Positions 7,548 through 17,411 are shown, numbered from the stretch's first letter. The stretch: 64,000 nucleotides of DNA from Armatimonas rosea (GCF_014202505.1 NZ_JACHGW010000002.1:558001-622000); one strand, 5' to 3'. Notes: generated by a model not told the origin, from the letters alone. Numbers and translations are program-made.

Positions 7548-9986
7548 ATGCCACGTAAGGCCAAGAAGAACCTCGAAATTCCCCCGCTGGGGCTTGATTT
7601 ACTTGATGAGGAGCTGCTCCAGGACGAGGAGACGTTCCTGGATGAGCTCGATGGAGGCTGGGAAGGGGAGAGCGTCCCCCATGTCCTGCCCCTGATTCCC
7701 ATCCGCGATAGTGTCTACTTTCCCGGCATGATCTTCCCCCTCACCCTCGGGCGTGACTGCTCCGTGCGGGCGGTGGAGGTGGCGCAGGAGGGGCGGCCCC
7801 GCATGGTCGCCCTGATCACCCAGCGCGATCTCCAGGTGGAGGATCCCCAGCCCGACGACCTCTACGAGATGGGGATCGCGGCGGAGGTGATGCAGTTCAC
7901 CCGAATCCCCGATGGCATGGTGCGCGTCTTGCTTGAGGCCGGGCCACGTGTCCAGGTGCGCCGCTACCTCCAGACCGACCCCTACATGCGGATCGAGGTG
8001 GAGTCCCTGCCCCAGCCCGGCGAGCCCCCGACCCCCCATGTCGAGGCGCTCACCCGGACGGTCACCGCGCAGTTTGAGCGCTTGGTCACTGAGGCGAAGG
8101 GAATTCCCCCCGAGGCACTGGTCAACGTCCTCTCGGTCGAGGAACCGGGCCGCCTCGCCGACACGATCATCCCCTACCTCGCGCTCCGGGTCGAGCAGAA
8201 ACAGAGCCTGCTGGAGACACTCTCGGTCGAGGAGCGCCTGGAGAAGCTGGCGACAGTCCTCAATGAAGAGAGCGCGATCCTAGAGATCCAGAAAGACATC
8301 CGCTCCCGAGTCGAGAAGGAGATGGGCGACCACCAGCGCGAGTTCTTCCTGCGCGAGCAGCTCAAGGCGATCCAGTCCGAGCTTGGGGAGGCCGACGACC
8401 GCGCTAGCGAGCTGGCTGAGTACCGCCAGAAGATTGTCGCCGCCAAGATGCCCGAGGAGATCGAGACCCGCGCCCTGAAGGAGCTCGATCGCTTTGAGAA
8501 GACCCCGCTGGTCAGCCCCGAGGCGGGCGTGCTGCGCAACTACCTCGATCTGATGGTCGCCATGCCCTGGAGCACGCTCACCGACGACCGCTTGGATATC
8601 GCGGAGGCGGAGCGGATCCTGGATGAGGATCACTACGGCCTGCCCAAGGTGAAGGAGCGCATCCTGGAGTTCCTGGCCGTGCGCAAGCTCGCGGGGGAGA
8701 AGCTCAAGGCGCCCATTCTTTGTTTTGTCGGGCCGCCCGGTGTGGGCAAGACCAGCCTTGGCCGCTCGGTGGCGCGGGCACTGGGGCGCAAGTTCGCCCG
8801 CCTCTCGCTGGGCGGGGTCCGCGATGAGGCCGAGATTCGGGGGCACCGGCGCACCTATGTGGGCGCGATGCCGGGGCGCATCTTGCAGGCGATTCGGCAG
8901 GCGGGCAGCCGCAACCCGGTGATTGTCCTGGACGAGCTCGATAAGCTGGGCAACGATTTTAGAGGCGATCCCAGCTCGGCGCTCCTGGAGGCGCTCGACC
9001 CGGAGCAGAATAAAGAGTTCTCCGACCACTACTTAGAGGTGCCTTTTGACCTGTCTCAGGCACTCTTTATCGCCACGGCAAACCTGCTGGACACGATCCC
9101 ACCCGCCTTGCGCGACCGGCTTGAGGTGATCCCGTTCTCGGGCTATATCGAGGCGGAGAAGCTGGCGATCGCCCAGACCCATCTCCTGCCCCGCCAGCGC
9201 GAGAGCCATGGCCTCACCGACGAAAACTTCACCCTCGACGAGGCGGCGCTCCGAAGCCTGATCCGGGAGTACACCCGTGAGGCGGGCGTGCGTAGCCTGC
9301 ACCGGGAGATCGGCTCGCTCTGCCGGAAGGCGGCACGAAAGCTGGCCAGCGACGAGACCCAGGTCGTTGCGGTGCAGGCGGAGACTCTTGAAGGGCTGCT
9401 CGGGAAGCCGCGCTTCGACTGGGGCAAGATGGAGGAGACCGACGAGGTCGGGGCCGCTACGGGGCTGGTCTACACCGAGGCCGGCGGCGACACGGTGACG
9501 ATCGAGGTCCTGCCCACCCGCGGCGAGGGCAAGCTCACCCTGACCGGCCAGCTCGGGGAGGTGATGCGCGAGTCCGCCCAGACCGCCTGGACCTTTGTCC
9601 GCTCCCGCCTAGAGACCCTGGGGATCGCCGAGGATGCCGACAAGGGCAAAGATATCCATGTCCATGTCCCCGCGGGTGCGGTGCCGAAAGATGGGCCGTC
9701 GGCAGGGGTGACCATGGCGGTCGCGCTGGCCTCTGCGATCTCGGGGCGCGCCGTGCGCTGCGATGTGGCGATGACGGGCGAGATCACGCTCCGGGGCAAG
9801 GTGCTTCCGGTGGGAGGGATCAAGGAGAAGGTCCTGGCCGCACACCGCTCAGGTGTGCGCACGGTGCTCCTGCCCGCCGAGAACGAGGCCGATCTGGACG
9901 ATCTCCCGGCCGATGTGCGTGCGGAGCTGACCTTTGTCTTCCTGCGCCACGCCGACGATGCCCTGAAAGTGGCGCTGCGTGAGTAA
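7548..9986 (+). CDS. lon: ATP-dependent protease Lon
   Basis: Cytoplasmic AAA+ serine protease that degrades misfolded and regulatory proteins. Residues 1-45 are an acidic extension; the LON N-domain spans about 45-250 (LPLIPIRDSVYFPGMIFP). Walker A is GPPGVGKTSLGRS (about 395-407) and Walker B VIVLDELDKL. The proteolytic domain has the catalytic Ser in PKDGPSAGVTM (Ser718) and the catalytic Lys in LPVGGIKEKVL (Lys759). The length of 812 is normal for bacterial LonA. It stands alone between a divergent membrane protein and guaA and appears to have its own leaderless promoter. Confidence 0.97.
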   Translation: MPRKAKKNLEIPPLGLDLLDEELLQDEETFLDELDGGWEGESVPHVLPLIPIRDSVYFPGMIFPLTLGRDCSVRAVEVAQEGRPRMVALITQRDLQVEDPQPDDLYEMGIAAEVMQFTRIPDGMVRVLLEAGPRVQVRRYLQTDPYMRIEVESLPQPGEPPTPHVEALTRTVTAQFERLVTEAKGIPPEALVNVLSVEEPGRLADTIIPYLALRVEQKQSLLETLSVEERLEKLATVLNEESAILEIQKDIRSRVEKEMGDHQREFFLREQLKAIQSELGEADDRASELAEYRQKIVAAKMPEEIETRALKELDRFEKTPLVSPEAGVLRNYLDLMVAMPWSTLTDDRLDIAEAERILDEDHYGLPKVKERILEFLAVRKLAGEKLKAPILCFVGPPGVGKTSLGRSVARALGRKFARLSLGGVRDEAEIRGHRRTYVGAMPGRILQAIRQAGSRNPVIVLDELDKLGNDFRGDPSSALLEALDPEQNKEFSDHYLEVPFDLSQALFIATANLLDTIPPALRDRLEVIPFSGYIEAEKLAIAQTHLLPRQRESHGLTDENFTLDEAALRSLIREYTREAGVRSLHREIGSLCRKAARKLASDETQVVAVQAETLEGLLGKPRFDWGKMEETDEVGAATGLVYTEAGGDTVTIEVLPTRGEGKLTLTGQLGEVMRESAQTAWTFVRSRLETLGIAEDADKGKDIHVHVPAGAVPKDGPSAGVTMAVALASAISGRAVRCDVAMTGEITLRGKVLPVGGIKEKVLAAHRSGVRTVLLPAENEADLDDLPADVRAELTFVFLRHADDALKVALRE

Positions 9987-10019
9987 AGAAAAAGGCGGAG
10001 TCGTGGTAAGATGAAGGGC

Positions 10020-10052
10020 ATGGTTTTCCCCCACTGTCTGGAGGCCTGCTAG
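10020..10052 (+). CDS. Possible 10-residue leader peptide upstream of guaA
   Basis: The tiny [13 protein letters not shown] starts at ATG 10020, 7 bases after a GG-TAAGAT box (10007-10012) of the leaderless type seen before many genes here. It stops with TAG 2 bases before the guaA ATG. The guaA Shine-Dalgarno (GGAGG, 10040-10044) lies inside it, so its translation would interact with guaA initiation. An in-frame ATG at 10011 overlaps the box. Existence as a translated peptide is inferred only. Confidence 0.35.
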   Translation: MVFPHCLEAC

Positions 10053-10054
10053 CC

Positions 10055-11617
10055 ATGGCCTCCCACAAATCCGCCTCCATTCCCATTCCCGATGAAAACG
10101 TGGTTGTCCTCGATTTCGGGGCCCAGTACACCCAGCTGATCGCCCGGCGTGTGCGCGAGTGCAAGGTCTACTGTGAGATCCTGCCCTGCGAGACCCCGCT
10201 CGCCGAGATCCAGAAGCGCAAGCCCATCGGGATTATCTTCTCCGGTGGCCCCTCCAGCTGCTACGAGCCCGGCGCACCCGAGGTCGATATGGCGATCTAC
10301 GAGCTGGGGATTCCGATCCTGGGAATCTGCTACGGCATGCAGCTGATGAGCCGCCAGCTCGGGGGGAAGGTGCGTGCCGGAACCCAGCGCGAGTACGGCA
10401 AGACCGCGCTCGATGTCACCGACGGCAGCGATCTCTTCAAGGGGCTCAACCGGGAGCTGATCTGCTGGATGAGCCACGGCGACACGGTCGAGGCACCGCC
10501 GCCCGGCTTTAAGATCACCGCCGTGACCGCCTCCACCCCCGTGGCCGCGATGGCCGACACGGCGCGTAAGTTCTTCGCGGTCCAGTTCCACCCCGAGGTG
10601 GTCCACACGCCCTGGGGCACGGAGATTATTCGCAACTTCCTCTACGAGTTCTGCGCTGCTAAGGGCGAGTGGACCATGGCATCGTTTGTCCGTGAGGCCA
10701 CTGAGGCGATCCGCCAGCAGGTCGGGGACAAGAAGGTGGTCTGTGGCCTCTCCGGGGGCGTGGACTCCGTGGTCGCCGCCGCGCTGGTGCACCGCGCGAT
10801 TGGCGATCAGCTAACCTGTATCTTTGTCAATACGGGGATGATGCGCAAGGACGAAGGCACCCAAGTACGGGAGAACTTTGCCCGTGCGTTCAATATCAAC
10901 CTGGTCTACGCCGACGAGAAATCGCGCTTCTTGGACAAGCTCAAGGGCGTGATCGAGCCGGAGCAGAAGCGCAAGATTATCGGCAATGAGTTTGTGGCGG
11001 TCTTCGACGAGGTGGCCCAGACAATCGAGGGCGCGGAGTTTCTGGCACAGGGGACGCTCTACCCCGATGTGATCGAGTCCGGGAGCGGCAAGGCGCACAC
11101 GATCAAGACCCACCACAATGTCGGGGGGCTGCCCGAGTACATGAAGCTCAAGCTGGTCGAGCCGCTGCGCTACCTCTTCAAAGACGAGGTCCGTAAAGTG
11201 GGCGAGGAGCTAGGGGTCCCCACCGAGATGGTCTGGCGGCAGCCGTTTCCTGGCCCCGGCCTCGGGATTCGCGTCCTCGGTGAGGTCACCCGCGAGAAGA
11301 TCGATATCCTCCGTGAGGCCGATGCGATTGTGGTCGAGGAGATCAAGAAGGCCGGCCTCTACCGGCGCGTCTGGCAGAGCTTCGCTGTCCTCCCCGACAC
11401 CAAGTCCGTGGGGGTCATGGGTGATAAGCGCACCTACGAGTACCCGATTGTCCTGCGCGCCGTGAGCAGTGAAGACGCCATGACTGCGGACTGGGCACGC
11501 CTGCCCTACGAGCTCCTGGAAAAAATCTCCAGTCGCATTGTCGGAGAGGTCGAAGGGGTCAACCGGGTGGTCTACGACATCACCAGCAAGCCCCCCGGCA
11601 CTATCGAGTGGGAGTAG
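10055..11617 (+). CDS. guaA: GMP synthase (glutamine-hydrolysing)
   Basis: Converts XMP to GMP using glutamine and ATP. The N-terminal class I glutamine amidotransferase has [19 protein letters not shown], the nucleophile in GICYGMQLM and the catalytic His-Glu in QFHPEVVHT. The ATP pyrophosphatase domain has the P-loop [16 protein letters not shown] (near residue 230) and the C-terminal dimerisation domain ends at KPPGTIEWE. The 520-residue length is standard. It has a Shine-Dalgarno (GGAGG) 10 bases upstream, embedded in a possible leader peptide ORF. The downstream glycosyltransferase frame overlaps its 3' end. Confidence 0.97.
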   Translation: MASHKSASIPIPDENVVVLDFGAQYTQLIARRVRECKVYCEILPCETPLAEIQKRKPIGIIFSGGPSSCYEPGAPEVDMAIYELGIPILGICYGMQLMSRQLGGKVRAGTQREYGKTALDVTDGSDLFKGLNRELICWMSHGDTVEAPPPGFKITAVTASTPVAAMADTARKFFAVQFHPEVVHTPWGTEIIRNFLYEFCAAKGEWTMASFVREATEAIRQQVGDKKVVCGLSGGVDSVVAAALVHRAIGDQLTCIFVNTGMMRKDEGTQVRENFARAFNINLVYADEKSRFLDKLKGVIEPEQKRKIIGNEFVAVFDEVAQTIEGAEFLAQGTLYPDVIESGSGKAHTIKTHHNVGGLPEYMKLKLVEPLRYLFKDEVRKVGEELGVPTEMVWRQPFPGPGLGIRVLGEVTREKIDILREADAIVVEEIKKAGLYRRVWQSFAVLPDTKSVGVMGDKRTYEYPIVLRAVSSEDAMTADWARLPYELLEKISSRIVGEVEGVNRVVYDITSKPPGTIEWE

Positions 11618-12503
11618 GCCGACGGTCCCACGGATTGCGATCATTATTGTCTGCTACAACGGGGTAGCGGACACAATTGAGTGCCTTCAGTCGGTGCGGG
11701 GGCTGACGTACCCTAATTTCTTTACCATTGTGGTGGACAATGCGAGCGCCGATGGGACCGCTCCGGCTGTCGCGGCGCAGTTTCCCGAGGTGACACTGGT
11801 GGTCAACCCTGAGAACACGGGCTTCACGGGGGGAAACCAGACCGGGGTGCGTGTGGCGATCCAGCAGGAGGCGGACTTTCTCTTTCTGCTCAACCCCGAC
11901 ACAACAGTCGAGCCCGCGCTCTTGGAGAAGCTTCTCGCGGCTTGGCAGGCCATGCCGGGCCTGGGCGCGATTGGCCCCGTGATGCTCTACTACGACCAGC
12001 CGGAGACAATCTGGTCGGCGGGGGGGAGCATAGACGGGCGCGGCCAAGTAACACAGCGACGGCAGGGGGAGCCGCTTCCCCCGAGCCAGGGCTTTGAGCC
12101 CTGTGACTATGTCTCGGGCTGTGGGCTCTTGTTCTCGCGGGAGGTCTTTGAGCGGGTGGGCTTCTTCGATGAGCGCTTCTTCCTCTACTACGAAGAGTCC
12201 GACCTCTGCCAGCGCATCCTAGCCGCAGGCTATGCGGTGGGAACAGCACTCTCCGCGCGGCTCTGGCACAAGGTGAGCCGCTCCACGGGGAAGGACTCGC
12301 CCCTGACACTCTACTACATGCGGCGCAACCAGCTGCTCTACCTGAAAAAACACGGGACACGCGCCGGACTCATCGCGGCACTCGCAGACTCCCTGCGGCT
12401 CTGGGCGGTCTGGACGGTAAAGCGTAACCCCAAGCGGACGATCCTCCAGCGCGCGCTCCTGGATTTTCGCCGGGGCCGCTTCGGACGCGCCAACGGGATA
12501 TAA
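11538..12503 (+). CDS. Glycosyltransferase family 2 (rhamnosyltransferase-like)
   Basis: GT-A fold enzyme: [19 protein letters not shown] at the start, [14 protein letters not shown] for the nucleotide-sugar site and [10 protein letters not shown] for the DxD-type metal site, then [23 protein letters not shown], typical of WbbL-type rhamnosyltransferases. Probably builds a surface polysaccharide. The start is a problem: the only standard start in frame is TTG 11538, which overlaps guaA by 80 bases and adds about 30 unconserved residues. The conserved region begins near 11622 with no ATG, GTG or TTG available. Either TTG 11538 is used or a rare start (ATT 11631-11636 region) is. Confidence 0.82.
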   Translation: MSERSKGSTGWSTTSPASPPALSSGSRPTVPRIAIIIVCYNGVADTIECLQSVRGLTYPNFFTIVVDNASADGTAPAVAAQFPEVTLVVNPENTGFTGGNQTGVRVAIQQEADFLFLLNPDTTVEPALLEKLLAAWQAMPGLGAIGPVMLYYDQPETIWSAGGSIDGRGQVTQRRQGEPLPPSQGFEPCDYVSGCGLLFSREVFERVGFFDERFFLYYEESDLCQRILAAGYAVGTALSARLWHKVSRSTGKDSPLTLYYMRRNQLLYLKKHGTRAGLIAALADSLRLWAVWTVKRNPKRTILQRALLDFRRGRFGRANGI

Positions 12504-12504
12504 T
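12499..12504 (+). promoter_or_regulatory. -10 box TATAAT, 5 bases before the metallophosphatase GTG
   Basis: GGGATATAATTCAACGTG: a perfect TATAAT whose TAA is also the stop of the upstream glycosyltransferase, 5 bases before GTG 12510. Predicted leaderless start for the metallophosphatase operon. Confidence 0.6.
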
Positions 12505-12509
12505 TCAAC

Positions 12510-13238
12510 GTGGCCCGGCTCCATCTCTTCCATACCAACGACTTTCACGGCAAGCTCACCGATGAGAAAGCGGCGATTCTCAAAGCCCATATCGAGCGCC
12601 TCGCGGCAGGAGAGCCGTATGTGCTCCTCGATGCCGGCGATGCTGTCTCCGCAGGAAACCTGGGCTTCAACCCTTTAGGCGAGCCGCTTCTCGCCCGCAT
12701 GAGCGCCCTCGGCTACGATGCCATGACCATGGGCAACCGCGAGACCCACCCGAGCCTTGCCGTGGTGCGGACGAAGCTTAGCAAGGCGGGTTTCCCCGTG
12801 CTCTGCGCCAATGGCTACGCGAAAAATGCCGCGGGGAACGTCCCGTTTCTGCCGTCCGTACTGCTAGAGCGGGGAGGGAGGCGCATCGGAGTCTTCGGGG
12901 TGACCGTCCCGATGGCGACCCCGCAGAAAGTGGACGCCGCGCTCTGGGACAACCTCTTTGCGCCGCCAATAGAAACGGCCAAACAGCTTGCTGCCGAGCT
13001 GCGGCCCCAGTGCGACCTGCTGATCGCCCTGACCCATATCGGGATCGCCCAGGACCGCAAGCTCGCCGAGGCCGTGCCGGAGCTGGACCTGCTGATCGGT
13101 GGGCACACCCATGTGGTCCTGGAGCAGCCCGAGGTGGTAAACGGTGTGCCGATTGTCCAGGCCGGGAGCCACGCGCGCTACCTGGGCCATGTTATCTTTG
13201 AAGACGGAAACGTCACTGGAGAGCTGATTTCGCTATGA
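12510..13238 (+). CDS. 5'-nucleotidase-like metallophosphatase domain protein
   Basis: Calcineurin-like phosphoesterase with the UshA/5'-nucleotidase N-terminal pattern: FHTNDFHG (first metal site), YVLLDAGDAVSAGN, ALGYDAMTMGNRE, LIALTHIG and LLIGGHTHVV. Only the catalytic domain is present (242 residues), without signal peptide, so it is probably cytoplasmic. Notably the GNHE motif reads GNRE: Arg77 stands where the catalytic histidine normally is, while the metal-ligand Asn is kept. Activity may be altered or lost. Its stop overlaps the next start (ATGA), and it leads a three-gene operon with a methyltransferase and a membrane glycosyltransferase. Confidence 0.82.
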   Translation: MARLHLFHTNDFHGKLTDEKAAILKAHIERLAAGEPYVLLDAGDAVSAGNLGFNPLGEPLLARMSALGYDAMTMGNRETHPSLAVVRTKLSKAGFPVLCANGYAKNAAGNVPFLPSVLLERGGRRIGVFGVTVPMATPQKVDAALWDNLFAPPIETAKQLAAELRPQCDLLIALTHIGIAQDRKLAEAVPELDLLIGGHTHVVLEQPEVVNGVPIVQAGSHARYLGHVIFEDGNVTGELISL

Positions 13239-14185
13239 GCCGACGCTATGTCGAGACGACCTTGACCTGCTGTGTGTGTGGGACCCGTGCCGCGACCGCG
13301 TGGCGGCGGGCAGGCGACCATATCCACGGAGGGCCGCGTGAGTTCCATGCCGTGGAGTGCGCCCGCTGTGGGACCGTCCGCCTCGATCCCCGCCCGAGCC
13401 CCGAGGAGATGGGCAAGCACTACACGCCGCTGACCTATGCCCGCGCCGAGGACGATGCCACGAGCGGGCTCGCGGAGCGCCTCGACGAGTACAACCGCCG
13501 CATGGCCGAGCGCACTCTCGCTACTATCCCCGAGAGCACCCCGCGCCGCGCCCTCGATGTGGGCTGCGGCGATGGGCGTTTTCTCGCCCAGCTCGCCGAG
13601 CGGGGCTGGAGTGTCGAGGGGCTGGAGACCGATCCGGTCGCCGCCGAGCTCGCGCGCAAGCGCACCGGCGGCACGATCCACGAGGCACCTCTGGAGGAGA
13701 TCACCCTCCCCGAAAGTGCCTTTGGGCTGATCTCGATCTTACACGTCCTGGAGCACGTCCCCGAGCCACGCGAGACCCTGACAGCGGCCTGGAACGCTCT
13801 CGCGCCGGGAGGGACCCTCTTGATCGCTGTCCCCAATGTCAACTGCCTGGAAGCGCGGCTCTTCCGCTCGTGCTGGTACCCGCTGGACCTGCCCCGCCAC
13901 TACTGGGGCTTTGCACCGCGCACCCTCACCCGCCTCACCGAGACCTGCGGCTTCGAGGTGCAGCGCATCCGCCACTTCCCGTTTCTCTTTGGGATTCAGA
14001 GCGTCCGCTACAGCCTCAAGGCGATCTCAGGCAAGCCCATCGGCGAGGAAGAGGGCAGTGCAGGACCACGCCGTGAGGGGGGCAAGCTCCGCACAAAGGC
14101 CTTCCTCAGCCTCCTCACCGCCTCCGAGCGCCTCGGCCACGAGATGTCGGGTGAGGTCATGGAGCTCCTGGCGGTCAAGCGATGA
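13235..14185 (+). CDS. Class I SAM-dependent methyltransferase with zinc-ribbon N-terminus
   Basis: Residues 10-50 contain TCCVCGTRAAT and VECARCGTVRL, two CxxC pairs that suggest a small zinc ribbon, as in sugar C-methyltransferases and related modifying enzymes. The Rossmann methyltransferase follows: RALDVGCGDGRFLAQLAERG (motif I, about 107), VEGLETDPVAAELA, ILHVLEHVPEPRETL and LAPGGTLLIAVPNVNC. The target is unknown; a polysaccharide precursor is plausible from its glycosyltransferase neighbours. Overlaps both flanking genes by 4 bases (ATGA), so all three are tightly coupled. Confidence 0.85.
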   Translation: MSRRYVETTLTCCVCGTRAATAWRRAGDHIHGGPREFHAVECARCGTVRLDPRPSPEEMGKHYTPLTYARAEDDATSGLAERLDEYNRRMAERTLATIPESTPRRALDVGCGDGRFLAQLAERGWSVEGLETDPVAAELARKRTGGTIHEAPLEEITLPESAFGLISILHVLEHVPEPRETLTAAWNALAPGGTLLIAVPNVNCLEARLFRSCWYPLDLPRHYWGFAPRTLTRLTETCGFEVQRIRHFPFLFGIQSVRYSLKAISGKPIGEEEGSAGPRREGGKLRTKAFLSLLTASERLGHEMSGEVMELLAVKR

Positions 14186-15984
14186 TCGGGATTTTATTTC
14201 TCGTCCTGCTGGCGGCGCTGGCGTTTGGGATCGGGGCGTTTTTCCTGCGTGGACTTCCTACCCAGGGACTTCTGGAGCGCAAGGCCTTTGCCCTGCCGCT
14301 GGGGATGGGAGTGCTCGCCTACACGATTCTGGCGCTGGGGCTTCTAGGGCAGGCAAAGGCCGTCCCCTTGACAGCGGGGGTGGTGCTGGTTGGCCTGCCG
14401 CTGGCGTTTCTGGGCTACCGGAGCCTTCCTCGCCGAGAGAAGACCGAGGAGCAGTCGGCGGGGGCGCTGGGGATTGGCGTGGCGCTGGTCTTGGGGCTCT
14501 GTGGGCTGATCACGCTGGTGGGCGCGCTGAACCCTCCGGGGGAGCTGGAGTGGGACTCGCTCTCGTACCATCTTGCCGCGCCCAAGCGCTTTCTCCAAGA
14601 GGGGCGAATCTACTACATCCCCGACGACCACCATAGCAACTTCCCCTTTACCCTCCAGATGCTCTATCTCTGGATGCTCTCGCTGGGCTCGGTGAGTGGG
14701 GCGAAGCTCTGTCACTGGCTCTGTGGAGTGCTCCTGACGATCTCGGTCTACACCTGTGGCGTGCGGTATTTCCATAAAGCCGTCGGACAGGTCGCCGCAG
14801 TGATGGTTGCGACCACCCCGATCTTGCTCTGGGAGTCCACGACCGCCTATATCGACCTCGCGCTTGCCCTCTTCTCGTTCCTGAGCTTCTACGCCGCTCT
14901 CAACCTCAGGGAGGATCGGCGCTGGCTGCTGGTCTCGGCGGCGCTGATGGGGCTCGCGCTGGGAACCAAGTCCACGGCGCTGGTCTTCTGGGGCATGGGG
15001 GCAGGGGGGCTTCTTGTGGCGCGTGTGCCGCTGACGCGCGTGCTGCTCTGGGCGGGGGTGGCGCTGGCGGTTGGGCTGCCCTGGTACCTAAAGACCTTCC
15101 TCTACACAGGCGACCCGGTCTATCCCTTTGGCTGGAAGCTCTTCCACGGACGCTACTGGAACGACGCGGCGGCGCTGGGCTACGCCAAAGATCAGGTGGC
15201 ATTTGGGCTTGGAAAAGACCCCCTGCACCTGCTCCTGGCACCGTGGAACGTCACCCTGGAGGCAGGGCTGATCTCGCAAGTGCGTCCCTTTATCTTTACC
15301 GAGTATGTCGATCGTGGCCTGGGGCTCTCACCGGTCTATTTGGCGGTGGGGATGGCCCTACCGCTGCTGGTGCGTCGCTGGGACCGCACCGCGGTTGCCT
15401 GCCTGCTCTGGGGGCTGGGCATCTCCGCGACGTGGTTCTTCATGATGCAGCAGACCCGCTACCTGATTCCCGCGCTGCCCGCCTTTGCGCTGGTCTGTGC
15501 CTGGGGACTGGCACAGGCAGGGAAGCTCGCGCAACGGGCGGGCGGGGCGCTCGTGGCTCTGGCGGCGCTCTGGGGGCTGTACGTGGCGCTCACCCAGCTC
15601 CTGGCTCCGGCTCCCCTCAAGGCGCTGGAGGCTGCCGAGACCTGGATCAACACCAACGCCCCCAAAGATGCCAAGGTGGTGCTCTTCGACGAGACCCGTG
15701 GCTTCTGGCTGGAGCGGCCCTATATCTGGGGACAGCCCAACCACGCCCCCGGCCTGCTCCCCTACGACTCCTACCCCGATGTCGATGCCTTTTTGGCGGA
15801 TTTCAAGCGTCGCGGCTATACCTACTTGCTCCAGAACACGCTCTTTACGAGCCTGGTCAAGCACGAAGACCCGGTCTGGTCCAAGTGGCGGACACTGCTG
15901 GCGCAGGCAGTGGAGCAGGGCAAGATCGAGCTGGTGCAGAGCATCGGGCAGAACAACCCGATTGTGATCTACCGAATTCCCTAA
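14182..15984 (+). CDS. Membrane glycosyltransferase, GT39/ArnT-like (GT-C fold)
   Basis: 600-residue polytopic protein with about 11-13 membrane spans. The first periplasmic loop carries ELEWDSLSYHLAAPKRFL, the acidic loop motif that in PMT/ArnT enzymes holds the catalytic Asp, and later TTAYIDLALALFSFL and LALGTKSTALVF. A soluble C-terminal part follows (AETWINTNAPKDAKVVLFDE). Such enzymes use polyprenyl-phosphate sugars on the outer face of the inner membrane. Last gene of the four-base-overlap operon that begins at 12510; closes at a bidirectional terminator. Confidence 0.8.
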   Translation: MIGILFLVLLAALAFGIGAFFLRGLPTQGLLERKAFALPLGMGVLAYTILALGLLGQAKAVPLTAGVVLVGLPLAFLGYRSLPRREKTEEQSAGALGIGVALVLGLCGLITLVGALNPPGELEWDSLSYHLAAPKRFLQEGRIYYIPDDHHSNFPFTLQMLYLWMLSLGSVSGAKLCHWLCGVLLTISVYTCGVRYFHKAVGQVAAVMVATTPILLWESTTAYIDLALALFSFLSFYAALNLREDRRWLLVSAALMGLALGTKSTALVFWGMGAGGLLVARVPLTRVLLWAGVALAVGLPWYLKTFLYTGDPVYPFGWKLFHGRYWNDAAALGYAKDQVAFGLGKDPLHLLLAPWNVTLEAGLISQVRPFIFTEYVDRGLGLSPVYLAVGMALPLLVRRWDRTAVACLLWGLGISATWFFMMQQTRYLIPALPAFALVCAWGLAQAGKLAQRAGGALVALAALWGLYVALTQLLAPAPLKALEAAETWINTNAPKDAKVVLFDETRGFWLERPYIWGQPNHAPGLLPYDSYPDVDAFLADFKRRGYTYLLQNTLFTSLVKHEDPVWSKWRTLLAQAVEQGKIELVQSIGQNNPIVIYRIP

Positions 15985-15995
15985 AACAAACAAAA

Positions 15996-16026
15996 GACGC
16001 CGGGGAGCCTCCCCGGCGTCTTTTTT
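15996..16026. terminator. Bidirectional hairpin terminator between convergent genes
   Basis: GACGCCGGGGA (15996-16006) pairs perfectly with TCCCCGGCGTC (16010-16020), with a run of A before and T after, so it works for both the glycosyltransferase operon and the sugar-binding protein gene. A near-copy of this stem follows the tRNA gene at 22.3 kb. Confidence 0.9.
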
Positions 16027-16038
16027 GTTGTGTGGCGC

Positions 16039-17388
16039 TTACTTGGCGCTAAGGACCTCGTCGTGCTTCTTGGCGATCTCGTCCAGGGCATCCTTGGCAG
16101 GCTTGGCACCGGAGTAGGCCGCAAAGAGCTCTTCCTGGCAGGCCTTGAGTAGCTCGCTGTACTTGGGCGAGTTGTCAAAGTCCTTCAGGAAGGGCACGGA
16201 CTTGGCGAAGGTCTCGTTGTAGGGGTTGGCCTTCTTGAACTCGTCGGTGGCCGAGACTTTCTTATTGGCCGTCAGACCACCCAGCGCGACCCACTTCTTC
16301 TGGTTCTCCTCTTTGCTAAACCACGCCATGAACTTCTTGGCATCGTCGGTGTTCTTCGAGTAGCTGGAGAGGGAGAGCCCCTGGCCACCAAGGGAGACGA
16401 ACTGTCCGGCGGGTCCCTTGGGCATCATGAAGTAGCCCGTCTGGTCGGCGAACTTGTTCTTGGCCTTGTCCACGAGGGCGGGCATGAAGGCAAACCAGTT
16501 CTCGGCCATCGCGACCGTGCCCTCCTGGAAGGCGGTGTTACACTCGCTGAAGTAGAAGTTCTCGCCGCCCTTGGGGCAGAACTTCTTCAGGCCGGCGTAG
16601 AACTCCAGGGCCTTGACCGCCTCGGGGCCATTGATCGCGCCCGTCGCCTTACCGTCCTTGGTGTACGCGCCGCCGAAGCTCCAGAGGATCGGGTCGAAGC
16701 CCATGGTCGCGCCATCGTACTCCTTGGAGTAGAACAGGGCGCAGCCAAACTTGCCGTCCTTGGTGAAGAACTCGGCGATCTTGGCGAAGTCTTCCCAGGT
16801 CTCGGGAACCGCGAGCTCCTTGCCAAACTTGGCCTTGAAGGCCTCTTTGTTCTTGGCATCCTCGAAGAGGTCCTTGCGGTAGGCAAAGCCAATGGCATCG
16901 GCCATACAGGGGATCGCGTAGAGCTTGCCGTCGTACTCGCCGTAGTTCTTGAGAGCGGCCTCTTCGTTATCGGCCTTGGGGAAGTTGGCGGCATCGCCCG
17001 TCCACTCGGTCAGGTCGACATAGTGCCCACCGGTTGCCGCGTTTCCGAGCCACTGGGAGTCTCCGACCACCATATCGAACTCGGGCGACTTGCCGGTCCA
17101 GGCGGCGTTGATCTTGGTCTCAAAGTCCGACCAGGGAATCTGGTTCACTTCCACCTTGATCCCGGTCTCTTTGGTAAAGTCCTCAGTGAGCTTCTGGAGC
17201 TTGTCGGCCGGGTCCCACTTGGCCCACGCGATGACGAGCTTCTTGTCACCGCCGCCGCCACCGGCGGTGGTATTTGTCGGGGCTTCGCCACCGGTCTTCT
17301 CGCCGCCGCCGCTGGGACAGCCGGTGAGGGTGAGCAGGGGTAGGGTCGCAAACAGTGCGGTCAAAACGCCGCGTCGTGTCATTCGCAT
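16039..17388 (-). CDS. ABC-transporter sugar-binding lipoprotein (family 1 solute-binding)
   Basis: Extracytoplasmic solute-binding protein of about 450 residues. It starts MRMTRRGVLTALFATLPLL with lipobox LTLTGC, so Cys24 is predicted to be lipidated; a glycine/threonine linker follows. The mature part has the family look: KKLVIAWAKWDPADKLQKL, VEVNQIPWSDFETKINAAW, DMVVGDSQWLG and a late SLGGQGLSLSSYSKNTDDA. ATG 17388 is preferred because GGAGGA lies 5 bases upstream (17394-17399 on the plus strand); ATG 17391 is adjacent. No permease or ATPase gene is nearby, so its transporter is encoded elsewhere. It lies beside sugar-oxidoreductase genes. Confidence 0.9.
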   Translation of the reverse strand: MRMTRRGVLTALFATLPLLTLTGCPSGGGEKTGGEAPTNTTAGGGGGDKKLVIAWAKWDPADKLQKLTEDFTKETGIKVEVNQIPWSDFETKINAAWTGKSPEFDMVVGDSQWLGNAATGGHYVDLTEWTGDAANFPKADNEEAALKNYGEYDGKLYAIPCMADAIGFAYRKDLFEDAKNKEAFKAKFGKELAVPETWEDFAKIAEFFTKDGKFGCALFYSKEYDGATMGFDPILWSFGGAYTKDGKATGAINGPEAVKALEFYAGLKKFCPKGGENFYFSECNTAFQEGTVAMAENWFAFMPALVDKAKNKFADQTGYFMMPKGPAGQFVSLGGQGLSLSSYSKNTDDAKKFMAWFSKEENQKKWVALGGLTANKKVSATDEFKKANPYNETFAKSVPFLKDFDNSPKYSELLKACQEELFAAYSGAKPAKDALDEIAKKHDEVLSAK

Positions 17389-17411
17389 CATTGTCCTCCA
17401 AAAAAATGATA

